From positions 1 to 64,000 of the forward strand of contig NZ_LMUM01000014.1 in assembly GCF_009765985.1 (NCBI RefSeq): DNA of 64,000 bases, written 5' to 3'. The position numbers were made by a program, and so were the translations under genes. This DNA comes from Acidobacterium sp. S8 (GTDB lineage: Bacteria > Acidobacteriota > Terriglobia > Terriglobales > Acidobacteriaceae). Each line of letters begins with the position of its first letter. Position 1 is the stretch's first letter. Shown here in pieces: positions 33,918 to 43,227 of the stretch. Below the pieces are notes generated by a model. That model had not been told where the DNA came from. It saw only the letters and a list, made by a program, of their open reading frames with translations, and did no database searches.

Positions 33918-34982
33918 TTACTTTCCTAAATGTGTATCGAAGAAATGCGCCATGATCTCATCGGCCTCGTGCGATTCGGGCAGATCGACGTCGTTCCAGA
34001 AAGCGTGGGGCAATGCTTCGAAAACCACCAGTTGCGCATCGGCACCGGCACGCAGGAAGGCACGATGCAGGATTGTGGTTCCGCTCAATAAAAGATCGCG
34101 GCCACTGGTGATAAAGAGCGTTGGAGGCATGCCCTTCAGGTCGGCGTACAAGGGCGATAGAACCGGATCTTTGGGATTCGTTGTGCCGACGTATTCGGGG
34201 TCGTGCGCGCCTTCAAGGACTGGAGGAGATAGATAACCTGACAAACCACGAAGGGCGTACATGGATTGCGAATCACCCGCGAGACTGAAGTCTCCCAGCC
34301 CGGAGAAGATACCGAGCGCTCCGGGAAGCGGCAATCCCAGTTGCTTTAGTTTGACTGCGGTTTCTGCGGTCAGGATCGCGCCTGCTGAGGTTCCATAAAG
34401 CGCAATATTCTGCGGCTTATAGGTCTTGAGCAGTTCTTTGTAGACTGCGACCGTATCCTCGACGGAGGCCGGAAACGGGTGCTCGGGAGCGAGCCGATAG
34501 AGGACGGCAATGACCTTTGTCTGCGTGAGATTGGCGATGGGAATGGTCTCGGTCAGCGAGCCTGAATCGGAATTGAAGCCGCCACCGTGCACATTGATGA
34601 GCACGCGACTGTTCTTGCCGTTGCCGGTGACCGGAGGTGTGATGATTCTCACCGGCACTCCTCCGATTACGCCGGACGCGATAGTTGCGGGATAGGCTTG
34701 CCGGTATGCTTCGCCCGCCTTTGCCTGCCAGGTATCGGTTTTGGCGCGCCGGTCGGCGAGAGACTCAGCTGTTGGTCCGTCGGAGACAGGCTGCGCGAGA
34801 CTCTTCTGTGCCTCCGGACTGATGGTTTTTGGTACGGGCACGATGCGCGAGACATGCGCTGTTCCCTGTGCGTCTATGAAGCTGGCATTTGACTGCGGGG
34901 CATTCGCGGACGTGGTCTGAGCCAGCGATGTTCCGGCCAAAGCTGCAGCAGATAAAACAACAATCATGTTGAAGTTCTTCAT
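33918..34982 (-). CDS. Exported alpha/beta-hydrolase, hormone-sensitive-lipase type
   Basis: A 354-residue esterase with a Sec signal peptide (cleavage near residue 21). The oxyanion-hole motif HGGGF lies near residue 131, the nucleophile elbow GTSAG near residue 197, the catalytic Asp in SGRDLLLSG near residue 292, and His in LPHAFW near residue 324. The family cleaves short acyl esters or acetyl groups from sugars and other small molecules. It is divergent from the GH31 gene with a short intergenic region holding a palindrome, so the two may be co-regulated. Confidence 0.9.
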   Translation of the reverse strand: MKNFNMIVVLSAAALAGTSLAQTTSANAPQSNASFIDAQGTAHVSRIVPVPKTISPEAQKSLAQPVSDGPTAESLADRRAKTDTWQAKAGEAYRQAYPATIASGVIGGVPVRIITPPVTGNGKNSRVLINVHGGGFNSDSGSLTETIPIANLTQTKVIAVLYRLAPEHPFPASVEDTVAVYKELLKTYKPQNIALYGTSAGAILTAETAVKLKQLGLPLPGALGIFSGLGDFSLAGDSQSMYALRGLSGYLSPPVLEGAHDPEYVGTTNPKDPVLSPLYADLKGMPPTLFITSGRDLLLSGTTILHRAFLRAGADAQLVVFEALPHAFWNDVDLPESHEADEIMAHFFDTHLGK

Positions 34983-35066
34983 GCAGGCAATAGAACACAG
35001 GTGGGCGCAGGAAGTCGAGTGAGTCTATGCGAACCTATGGCAAGAAAGGTATGGTCTATTCTGATA

Positions 35067-35082
35067 CGTCATTCGAATGACG
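35067..35082. promoter_or_regulatory. 16-bp perfect palindrome upstream of the GH31 gene
   Basis: CGTCATTCGAATGACG is its own reverse complement. It sits 41 bases before the GH31 ATG in the 140-base gap shared with the divergent esterase, a typical position for a repressor operator. No regulator gene is adjacent, so the cognate protein is unknown. Confidence 0.5.
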
Positions 35083-35122
35083 GGAGATCTGAATCTGACC
35101 TGTGTGAGGAGCGCGTTACTGC

Positions 35123-37264
35123 ATGTCGAAAATAAATCGGCGAGATCTTGCTAAAGGACTGACTGCGGCAGGCATTACGGCTGCGAACCTTGGAAGAGGA
35201 ACGATGGCTTCTTCTCAAATCCTGAAGGCATCAAGTGAGCAGACTCTAAGTTGGAATGAAGTTTTTCCTGGCATATGGAAGACGACACTTGGAACTCCGG
35301 AAGTCCATACTGCCGTAAGTATGCGTTCGGTTCGTCCCGCCGCGGAGGCAATGCGCGCGCTGCCGAGTGTTTCCAATCCTCCTCTTTCAAATTTGCGCGG
35401 CAGGATAACGGCGCGGGGTTGTCAAATTTCCATTCCATTAGCCTCGGACGAATTAATGTATGGTTTCGGGTTGCAGCTGCTTTCCTTTCAGCAGCGAGGA
35501 AAGAAGAGAATTGTACGGGTGAATGCGGACCCAAAAGGAGATTCCGGAGATTCACACGCGCCGGTGCCGTTCTATGTCACGACTCACGGATACGGTGTTC
35601 TGATCGATACGCTGCGCCATGCCCAGTTCTACTGCGGCGAAGCACATCCGAAGCCAGTTGAGCCGACGACGAATCAACATTCAGTTGTGAATACTCCACA
35701 GGATGCTGGAGGAAAAGGTATTGCGACTTCAAGTGAAGTGTTGGTAGAAGTGCCTCGAACCGCGGGAGTGGATGCGTATCTCTTCGCCGGGCCAACGATG
35801 CAGCAGGCTGTGCAGCGCTATATTTTGTTTTCTGGTGGCGGCGTCGTTCCGCCGGAGTGGGGGCTGGGCTTTTGGTATCGAGCCGAGTTGCATGCCGATC
35901 AGGCAGCCGTGCTTGCCCTTGCCCGGGAATTCCGTGAAAGCAAGATGCCTTGCGATGTGATCGGTCTGGAGCCCGGCTGGCAGACTCACGCTTATTCCTG
36001 CAGTTTCGCGTGGGATCAGAATCGGTTTCCTGATCCAAAGCAATTTGTGAAGGAGGCCGAGCAACTAGGCTATCGAGTGAACCTGTGGGAACATGCATTC
36101 ACGCATCCGTCATCGCCGGTATTTTCTCAGCTCGTGCCATATGCAGGCGATTTTGCGGTGTGGGAAGGACTAGTGCCTGATTTCGCTGGCGAACAGGCGA
36201 GAGAGATTTTCGGAAGCTATCATGGCGAGCACCTGATAGATATCGGGATTTCCGGATTCAAGCTGGACGAGTGCGACAATTCAGATTTCACCGACGGTTG
36301 GTCTTTCCCCGACATGAGCAGCTTTCCCTCCGGTCTGGATGGAGAGCAGATGCATGCGATTTTCGGCCTCAAATACCAGCAGACAATCTGGCGGCAATTT
36401 CAGCAGAGACAGCGTCCGACCTATAACCTCGTCCGGTCGAGTGGAGCGTTGGCAGCGCCTTATCCGTTTGTCTTGTATAGCGACCTTTACGATCACCGGC
36501 AGTTTGTTCGCGGCGTGGTGAATTGCGGATTTTCCGGACTGCTTTGGTGCCCCGAAGTTCGCGATGCGGCGAGCGAAGAAGATTTGATTCGACGCCTGCA
36601 GAGTGTCGTGTTTTCTCCGCTCGCCATGGTGAACGCGTGGTACATCAAGAATCCGCCATGGAAGCAACTCAACAGAGAGCTGAATAACTCAGGGCAGCTG
36701 GCGGAGAACTGGAAGGAACTCGAGGCCCGCTGCCGTGAGATTATCGGGTGGCGCATGCAGCTTGTGCCTTATCTTCTTGGCGCTTTCCGGCGATATGCCG
36801 AGAATGGAACGCCTCCGTTTCGAGCGCTTGTTCTTGATTATCCGGATGATAAGAACCTTCAGACGATTGACGACGCATACATGATGGGAGATCGTATGTT
36901 GGTCGCCCCTCTATTTGCGGGTGAGGCGGCTCGGAAAATTGTTCTGCCGCAGGGCAAGTGGCATGATTTCTGGACGGGAGAGCTTGTGCTGTCGGATTCC
37001 ACATTCGAGGTGCCCGCCTCGGCCGACAAAATACCGGTGTTTGTGAAATCTGGATCTGTGATTCCTATTGCAGGTGTAGGCGCCTCAACGGGCGATCCGG
37101 GCAGCCACGAACTGACGGTGCAGATTTACGGCGACGGTCATATTTCATGGCGTGCGCAGGAAGAGGCCAGTGAGATAGAGCTTTCATGGGACGCGACACG
37201 GGCTGTGGGGAACATTCGCGGCAACGGAAGGTATCGTGTGAAGCAGTGGAAGCCTATGGGCTAG
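35123..37264 (+). CDS. GH31 family alpha-glycosidase, exported by Tat
   Basis: A 713-residue retaining alpha-glycosidase (GH31 includes alpha-glucosidases, alpha-xylosidases and related enzymes). Residues 1-30 carry NRRDLAKGLTAAG, a twin-arginine type export signal. The N-terminal beta-sandwich (to about 230) precedes the TIM barrel. The nucleophile is Asp382 in FKLDECDNSD, and the acid/base region YSDLYDHRQ lies near 455. A C-terminal beta-sandwich ends the protein. A TTCGAA palindrome 41 bases upstream may control it. The sugar specificity is not certain from sequence alone. Confidence 0.9.
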   Translation: MSKINRRDLAKGLTAAGITAANLGRGTMASSQILKASSEQTLSWNEVFPGIWKTTLGTPEVHTAVSMRSVRPAAEAMRALPSVSNPPLSNLRGRITARGCQISIPLASDELMYGFGLQLLSFQQRGKKRIVRVNADPKGDSGDSHAPVPFYVTTHGYGVLIDTLRHAQFYCGEAHPKPVEPTTNQHSVVNTPQDAGGKGIATSSEVLVEVPRTAGVDAYLFAGPTMQQAVQRYILFSGGGVVPPEWGLGFWYRAELHADQAAVLALAREFRESKMPCDVIGLEPGWQTHAYSCSFAWDQNRFPDPKQFVKEAEQLGYRVNLWEHAFTHPSSPVFSQLVPYAGDFAVWEGLVPDFAGEQAREIFGSYHGEHLIDIGISGFKLDECDNSDFTDGWSFPDMSSFPSGLDGEQMHAIFGLKYQQTIWRQFQQRQRPTYNLVRSSGALAAPYPFVLYSDLYDHRQFVRGVVNCGFSGLLWCPEVRDAASEEDLIRRLQSVVFSPLAMVNAWYIKNPPWKQLNRELNNSGQLAENWKELEARCREIIGWRMQLVPYLLGAFRRYAENGTPPFRALVLDYPDDKNLQTIDDAYMMGDRMLVAPLFAGEAARKIVLPQGKWHDFWTGELVLSDSTFEVPASADKIPVFVKSGSVIPIAGVGASTGDPGSHELTVQIYGDGHISWRAQEEASEIELSWDATRAVGNIRGNGRYRVKQWKPMG

Positions 37265-37507
37265 AAGCTGCTCTGGATTGGGTTCCATAAGCCCAATAGG
37301 AGTCTGATAATCCTTCGTTAAGAATATCGAGCATGTATTTCGAATTCTTTGCTCGGGAACATTCGATGTCTAAAACTCTAAGTTAGCTGACGAGAATGCG
37401 AAGGAAGTGCCCGTGTCCAACCGGACACTCCCTTCAAAGTTGGCATGTCATACGTCCAAGCCTAATTTCTTATATTTCTTCAAGTTCCAAGTTGTCATCA
37501 CTCATGC

Positions 37508-40500
37508 CTAGCGAGCGGCTTCCATGGTTTGTGGAGGTTCTGTGCGGCCAAGTGTGTCGTAAAGTGGAGCCGCTGGCTTGATCGCAGGAACGTCCTCGGC
37601 AACTGACACAGCCAGGATGCGGATTTTATCGTCATTCGGAAGTGTCAGATTTCGCGCGCCTGCGGGAAGATCGATGGAATACGCGAAGAGATAAGAGTAC
37701 TGATAAGGCTCATTGAGTCCATCGGGGGTGTGGTGGTGTGAGACATACCATGCAAGGCTCGCGGGTTTGACGTAGCCTGCCATGAGACCGACGTAGTCCT
37801 CAGGATAGCGCGGTGATGGGACGCGTGCTTCCCGCTCCTGTTCGTCAGGCGGCGGCCAGGGTGCATGATTTGCTGAGATCGCCCAGTTGCGTTCCTGTTG
37901 ATTTTTCCAGATCCGGGTATCCCATTGCCCGATGAATCCGTTCCACGCCTGGATATTTAGATCAGCCGTCCTGCTGTCAGCTCGGAATGTAGCATTTCGA
38001 TCGCCGTCAGCAGAGGTCGCCAGAATGAAAATCCGATTGTAGTTGCCGGCTGGTAGCGCAAGATTTTGTCCTTTGGCAATGACGGCGTTTGCCTTGCCAG
38101 TTCCGGCTGTAGCAAGTTGGAACTGTACGCCGTTGTAGTCGATATGTGAGGGAAGCATCTCGGCGGGCAGAGCATCGCCTTTACCGTCGATACCGCTGCT
38201 CGCCGTTTTCGTGTCGTCGTTGCTGGCGACGGCGAGATCGTAGTCTAACCGCACAGGCTGAGATTGCAAGGCAGCCAGATGCATGGGGGATTTACCAAGC
38301 TGCAATGCAAATGTTCGGGGCTGATATGCACTGAACGATGTGACCAGATCCCCCCCGCTCACATTGGCCTTTCCTACCGGTTGTTCCTGCGCGTTGACTT
38401 CGCGCGCAGAAGTGACGGGACCGGCGAAGGAAACGCGCACATCGGGCGCGGCTTTGCCGTCGAGTTCGACCATGCGAAGAATGATTTCATCGCTGCCCTC
38501 GGATTTCTTGAGCGCTAAGACGCGGACACGTGAATTATTCAGATGGAAAAGGGAAAAGCTCTTGCCAAGTGAGCCCGGGTGAGGCGTAGTTTCGAACGCA
38601 ATGAGGGGATCGTTCAGGCGATATCCTTGCCAATCGGTCTGGGCCTCCCGCCAATCTCCGGAGTGGCCCGCCAATGCAAAGACGAATTCATGATGGCCCC
38701 AATCCTGATTGGACTGATCCGTGTATCCCTGGGGTCTGCCATTTGCCGGGGGCATGCCAGGAGAACGGAGAAGAGTCAGGCGAATTGTATTGTCATTCGG
38801 TTTGTCGGAGCCATTCTTACAGTCAGTGAGAATCGTTGTACCAAAGCTACCGCTCTTGTCCGTGATATCAATCCAGCGATGTGAAGCGACTTCAAACTGA
38901 CGTTCATGTGCGTTTTGTCGCCGAATTGTGCCCACATCCCAGTTGTAAGTGGCTTCAGAATTTGAGGCTGCGAGAGGAATGGTTGCCTTCAGATTTGCGG
39001 AGAGTGTGCGCCAATCGATCGCATTGGCAAACTCTACACGGTTGCCTGCATCGCCAGCTGAAAGGCTGATCGTCTGCACAAATTTTGAGTGCTCTCCTTC
39101 ACGCGTTACTTCAATTGAGACCCGTACCGGTCCTTTCTCTTTTATGCGAATCTGCGCGGGGCCACCAATATAGGCACGTGGGGGTGCCTGCTCCTGATCG
39201 AAATCCATATTCCACGCTGGATACATTGCAGGTGCGTCGTTGGAGATCGCAAGTCTAATCGGTGCTGACAATAACTCTTTGTTGAGGCTCTTATCAAAAA
39301 TACTGGAGACGTCGCCATCTGGGTCGATCTGAACCCGATAGCGGGCATTTTCCAAGGTGGAATTTGTTACTTTTAACTCGCGACTCGCATTGTATTTTTC
39401 TGCTGGCAACACATGGTAGACGCTGTATCCCACGGAGGGGGTTTTTGCGAGGAAGAGCACGTTGTCGTCTTCTAACTGCGCTGGTATCTCTTTTCCTTCC
39501 GGATCGATCACCCGCGCTGCTTTAGGTGTGCCGCCAGAAAAGCTCACGCTTGCTTCGACCAGATCTTCTCGCGCGATGCTGAGTGGGTTGTAAACAATGA
39601 TGGGCGTGCCTTTGCCTTCGCTATCGAGCTGCGACGCGATGGCGGCGCTGGCACTGGTCAAGACCGTTGCGAATTGATTTGCGGCGATGATGTCATCGTT
39701 CCAAGCAAACTCGTAGGCTCGCGGTGTTGCCGTCCCGGCGGCAGTGTCATGAAAGTGCCCTCCAAGTTCGAGCATCCAGGCATCATTTAACCGCTTCTGC
39801 GGATAGGCAGGTCCGCCCATCCATTGCGCTGCAACGGAGGCTTTTTCAGCAGCGTCTGCCAGGTTTTCGTTCTGGATGATCCAGCGCTTGTGGTAGGCCT
39901 GCGATGTCAATGACCCGGCTGAATGGTTTATAAGCTCAAGATCCCCCTTGTATTGCGGCATGCGGGAGGACATGTCCGGCGTAATGGTGTTGAACATCTG
40001 ATCGGCGGTAGACTCGATCACGTGCACCGGTCCGTCGCCGACTTGTACTTCGGATCCAGAGGGCGTCGAGGCCGATTCGATGTTCCTCAAAAAGTTGGGC
40101 TGCGGCGGAGGAGGCAATATGGTTTTGCTTTTTGTAACGATGGCTTCGAGCAGCTTGACTGTCGATTCCTGGGTTGCTCCTCCGATATCACCGGTGCCTA
40201 CATAATGATAGTCGGCATAGATGCCGGTTACTTTGCCATTCAGATCAATTCGTTTTACCCAATCCTGTTCCCAGGGTCTGGGGCGTTCGAGAAAGCGCAG
40301 TTGCTGCGCTGTGAGTTTCGCTTTTTCCTCGGCTGTTAATTGTGGCATCGGTGGAGGCGGCCCCGGGTCTTTGCTGAGATCGGTGAAAACGTTACTGCCA
40401 TAGCCGCCGGGATTGAGAGCTGCAAGTACCGTTTCGCCGTCGGGGCCGACCCATAGTCCTACATTGAACGGAATACCTTCGGGCGTTTGTTCGGGTGAGT

Positions 40501-41122
40501 CAGGCCCACCTACTTTCGGGGAAGGTTGCCACGCAGCGCTGAGTTTTTGGGTTGAAAAGCCCTTTACTCCGGCATGTGTGAGGATACTTGGCAATGATGC
40601 GGGGAAGCCGAAGCAATCGGGCAGCATGTATTCGTTGCTAGCCTTGCCGAATTCGTCGCGGAAGAACGTATTGCCGTAAAGTATCTGGCGAAAGATCCCT
40701 TCGGCGCTGGGTAGATTGACGTCGCCTTCTTCCACTGACGAGCCAGCTGGAAACCAGCGGCCTGCAGCGACGTATTTCTTGATACGCGCATAGTCGTCAG
40801 GGAAGTATTCCTTCATCAGGCGATAACGGTTCGCACCAGTCCAATTGAACACATAGTGAGGGTACTTATCCATGTAATCAAAGTTGACGCGCATTGTCTT
40901 GAGCAGATATTCGCTGATAGTTTGTGGAAACTCCCAGCGCCATTGCGTGTCCAAGTGCGCATATGGAACGACATATAAGGTGGGATCCCTGGAGATGTCC
41001 GGCGACTGCATAGTCTGCCCTTGAGCGCCGGTTAGTAACAGCAACGTGATTGGCAATGCCAGAAAACGGCCAGACTGCATACGCTTCAATATGGCATGAA
41101 CGGAGGTACGATACTTTGTCAT
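37508..41122 (-). CDS. GH38 family alpha-mannosidase, exported
   Basis: A 1204-residue retaining alpha-mannosidase. The ATG at 41122 is chosen because it precedes a signal-like segment (LPITLLLLTGAQGQ), whereas the longer frame from 41224 adds a non-signal extension. The zinc-site motif AHLDTQWRWEF lies near residue 42, the nucleophile Asp in LPDCFGF near residue 142, and the family region GGHFHDTAAG near residue 455. The C-terminal half forms the beta domains. It would trim mannose from glycans taken apart by neighbouring enzymes. The gene ends convergent to GH31 with a 243-base gap holding no gene. Confidence 0.9.
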   Translation of the reverse strand: MTKYRTSVHAILKRMQSGRFLALPITLLLLTGAQGQTMQSPDISRDPTLYVVPYAHLDTQWRWEFPQTISEYLLKTMRVNFDYMDKYPHYVFNWTGANRYRLMKEYFPDDYARIKKYVAAGRWFPAGSSVEEGDVNLPSAEGIFRQILYGNTFFRDEFGKASNEYMLPDCFGFPASLPSILTHAGVKGFSTQKLSAAWQPSPKVGGPDSPEQTPEGIPFNVGLWVGPDGETVLAALNPGGYGSNVFTDLSKDPGPPPPMPQLTAEEKAKLTAQQLRFLERPRPWEQDWVKRIDLNGKVTGIYADYHYVGTGDIGGATQESTVKLLEAIVTKSKTILPPPPQPNFLRNIESASTPSGSEVQVGDGPVHVIESTADQMFNTITPDMSSRMPQYKGDLELINHSAGSLTSQAYHKRWIIQNENLADAAEKASVAAQWMGGPAYPQKRLNDAWMLELGGHFHDTAAGTATPRAYEFAWNDDIIAANQFATVLTSASAAIASQLDSEGKGTPIIVYNPLSIAREDLVEASVSFSGGTPKAARVIDPEGKEIPAQLEDDNVLFLAKTPSVGYSVYHVLPAEKYNASRELKVTNSTLENARYRVQIDPDGDVSSIFDKSLNKELLSAPIRLAISNDAPAMYPAWNMDFDQEQAPPRAYIGGPAQIRIKEKGPVRVSIEVTREGEHSKFVQTISLSAGDAGNRVEFANAIDWRTLSANLKATIPLAASNSEATYNWDVGTIRRQNAHERQFEVASHRWIDITDKSGSFGTTILTDCKNGSDKPNDNTIRLTLLRSPGMPPANGRPQGYTDQSNQDWGHHEFVFALAGHSGDWREAQTDWQGYRLNDPLIAFETTPHPGSLGKSFSLFHLNNSRVRVLALKKSEGSDEIILRMVELDGKAAPDVRVSFAGPVTSAREVNAQEQPVGKANVSGGDLVTSFSAYQPRTFALQLGKSPMHLAALQSQPVRLDYDLAVASNDDTKTASSGIDGKGDALPAEMLPSHIDYNGVQFQLATAGTGKANAVIAKGQNLALPAGNYNRIFILATSADGDRNATFRADSRTADLNIQAWNGFIGQWDTRIWKNQQERNWAISANHAPWPPPDEQEREARVPSPRYPEDYVGLMAGYVKPASLAWYVSHHHTPDGLNEPYQYSYLFAYSIDLPAGARNLTLPNDDKIRILAVSVAEDVPAIKPAAPLYDTLGRTEPPQTMEAAR

Positions 41123-41211
41123 TCGCCTCTCTCGACCTAAGGGCAGCGGCCTAATCTTGTTAGAAGCGGCCCTTTCAAAATTTTGCGCGCTTTGAAGGCG
41201 CGGTGTTCCGC

Positions 41212-41223
41212 TGGTTCGAACCA
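41212..41223. promoter_or_regulatory. 12-bp TTCGAA-centred palindrome upstream of GH38
   Basis: TGGTTCGAACCA is a perfect palindrome 90 bases before the GH38 ATG. It shares the TTCGAA centre with the palindrome before GH31 but has different flanks, so a common regulator is only a guess. The rest of the roughly 490-base divergent gap (41123-41612) holds no recognised gene or RNA. Confidence 0.35.
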
Positions 41224-41612
41224 ACTGCTTGGCAGGACAGGAGGGATTCCCGCGCGATGCTTAAGCTGCCCGGGTAGCCGCCGACTTCCGGGAGTTTGCA
41301 AAGGCGACGGCGCGCTCCTACTTGAATGGTGTTTGTTGATGGTGGGCTTTCCGGTAACTTTATCAAGATGCGATGAAGTTGGAGTAAACAGCGAGGCACA
41401 TTATCTCTCGATTGGTATCGTTTCCACCGCGTGAAAATCCTAAGAGTGAGACGTTCGAGTTGTCAAGATAATTTTCGTGCTGTAGATGCCGAGGTAGACT
41501 TCTATGAGCATTAGATGTCGAGGCGTACTCGAGAATTTCGAAGGTGATCCATAAGCGCAATGTCTGGGGTCGTGACCGAAAATATAACAGGAAGATGAAG
41601 GATTTCGTGTCC

Positions 41613-42488
41613 ATGACTGATAGAGAACGAATGGAAGTTTTCGACGATGACCTTAAAAAGTTTGAAGTTTTCGGAGCTACCCCGCTACCGAATCCCGATA
41701 CGCAAGGTTATGCCGAAAACAATGGAGCGCGGATCTGGTATGCCGGCTATGGCTCAGGCTTTCCGGTGATTTTGCTGCATGGGGGGCTGGGTCACAGCGG
41801 CAACTGGGGCTACCAGCTTCCGGAGCTGACAGGAGCGGGTTATCGCGGCATTTTAGTGGATAGCCGTGGCCATGGGCGGAGCTCGCGTGATGGGCAACCA
41901 TATTCTTATGAACTGATGGCATCCGATGTCCTTGCGGTGATGGACGTATTACATATCGATAAGGCTGCTCTGATCGGCTGGAGTGATGGTGCATGTACAA
42001 GTTTGGTCGTTGCTGGAAAAGCTCCCGCGCGAATTGCTGGTGTACTTTTCTTTGCCTGCAATATGGATCCGAGCGGTGTAAAAGAGATTATTTTCGAAGC
42101 CGATTCAGCGCTTGGTCGTTGCTTTGCCCGGCATACGAACGATTACGCCCAGCTTTCAGCCACGCCAGACCAATTCAAGGCATTCGTTGACGCAGTGAGC
42201 CTGATGCAGAAAACGCAACCAAATTATTCCGTAGATGATTTGGCTGAGATTAGTGTCCCTGTGACTGTGGTGCAAAGCGAGAATGATGAATTCATCAAGG
42301 GAGAACATGCCGCCTATCTCGCAAGAACTATTCCTCATGCGGAGCTTGTGATGCTGGACGGCGTCAGTCATTTCGCTCCTCTGCAGAGACCGCAGAAGTT
42401 TAATGCTGCAATGCTTGCATTTTTGCGCAAACTTCGGTTGTCTTCCCTTCCCAGAGTACCGACAACTCAGAGAATGAATACGCCGTAA
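41613..42488 (+). CDS. Alpha/beta-fold hydrolase
   Basis: A 291-residue hydrolase. The oxyanion motif HGG lies near residue 51, the nucleophile elbow is GWSDGA near residue 123, the acid is in SENDEF near residue 220, and the catalytic His is in GVSHF near residue 250. All triad elements are present. The start at 41613 is favoured over a GTG at 41544 because a GAAGGA site precedes it at usable spacing, but the start is uncertain. It lies just before the two-component regulator; the substrate is unknown. Confidence 0.85.
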   Translation: MTDRERMEVFDDDLKKFEVFGATPLPNPDTQGYAENNGARIWYAGYGSGFPVILLHGGLGHSGNWGYQLPELTGAGYRGILVDSRGHGRSSRDGQPYSYELMASDVLAVMDVLHIDKAALIGWSDGACTSLVVAGKAPARIAGVLFFACNMDPSGVKEIIFEADSALGRCFARHTNDYAQLSATPDQFKAFVDAVSLMQKTQPNYSVDDLAEISVPVTVVQSENDEFIKGEHAAYLARTIPHAELVMLDGVSHFAPLQRPQKFNAAMLAFLRKLRLSSLPRVPTTQRMNTP

Positions 42489-42543
42489 GGTAATTCAGGC
42501 AGACTTAAGAAAGGCTTGAGACAATATCTTCAAGGTGCTAGAT

Positions 42544-43227
42544 ATGCGCGTACTTCTGATCGAAGATGAGCAGCGGCTCGCTGAGAACATTGTTGCTGCT
42601 TTGCGCGAAACCGGATTGGCGGTGGACTACGCACTTGACGGAGAAGCAGGCTCGCACCTCGCGGAGCAAGGTGTTTATGACGCTATCGTGCTCGATCTGA
42701 TGCTTCCCGGTAAGAGTGGTCAGCGTGTTCTCCGAGACCTGCGTCGAGAAAAGATTCACACTCCTGTTCTGATTCTCACAGCACAGGAAGGTAAGGAATC
42801 CATAGTAAGTTTGCTGAATGCGGGAGCGGATGACTATCTCAGCAAACCTTTCGATCTTGGGGAGCTTCTTGCGCGGATCAAAGCTCTCATACGTCGTGCA
42901 AAGGGTGTCTCCAATCCGATCCTGATGGTATCGGATGTGGAGCTGAACACTGTTCAGCAGACGGTTCGGAGGCGCGGGCAACTCCTCGATCTGTCACCAA
43001 CGGAGTACCGTATTCTCGAATATCTTATCCATCGACCCCGCGCCATTGTTTCCAAGCAGGAGTTGCTGGAACATCTCTATGACTTCGATTGGGAGCATCA
43101 TTCCAACGTGATCGAAGCACACGTTTCAAACCTTCGCAGGAAGCTGAACATCGCGGGCACTGAGCCGTTGATCGAGACGCTGCGCCATCGCGGATACCGT
43201 CTCCGCGATGAGATCGCTGTGCTATGA
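42544..43227 (+). CDS. OmpR/PhoB-family response regulator
   Basis: A 227-residue DNA-binding response regulator. The receiver domain has phosphoacceptor Asp51 (IVLDLMLPG) and a conserved Lys near residue 100 (YLSKPF). A winged-helix domain (residues 130-225) ends with RGYRL. ATG at 42544 is preferred over GTG at 42535 because it has AAGG 8 bases upstream and starts the family pattern MRVLLIEDE. Its stop overlaps the kinase start (ATGA), so the pair is translationally coupled. Confidence 0.95.
   Translation: MRVLLIEDEQRLAENIVAALRETGLAVDYALDGEAGSHLAEQGVYDAIVLDLMLPGKSGQRVLRDLRREKIHTPVLILTAQEGKESIVSLLNAGADDYLSKPFDLGELLARIKALIRRAKGVSNPILMVSDVELNTVQQTVRRRGQLLDLSPTEYRILEYLIHRPRAIVSKQELLEHLYDFDWEHHSNVIEAHVSNLRRKLNIAGTEPLIETLRHRGYRLRDEIAVL

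Noticed and set aside
37401-37435. Hairpin between GH31 and GH38 (GTGTCC/GGACAC) as a terminator
   Set aside because: The stem is only 6 bp with no T-run on either strand, so it is not counted as a terminator.
41414-41425. GGTATCGTTTCC as a LacI-type operator
   Set aside because: Only a pseudo-palindrome with two mismatched pairs and no nearby LacI gene.
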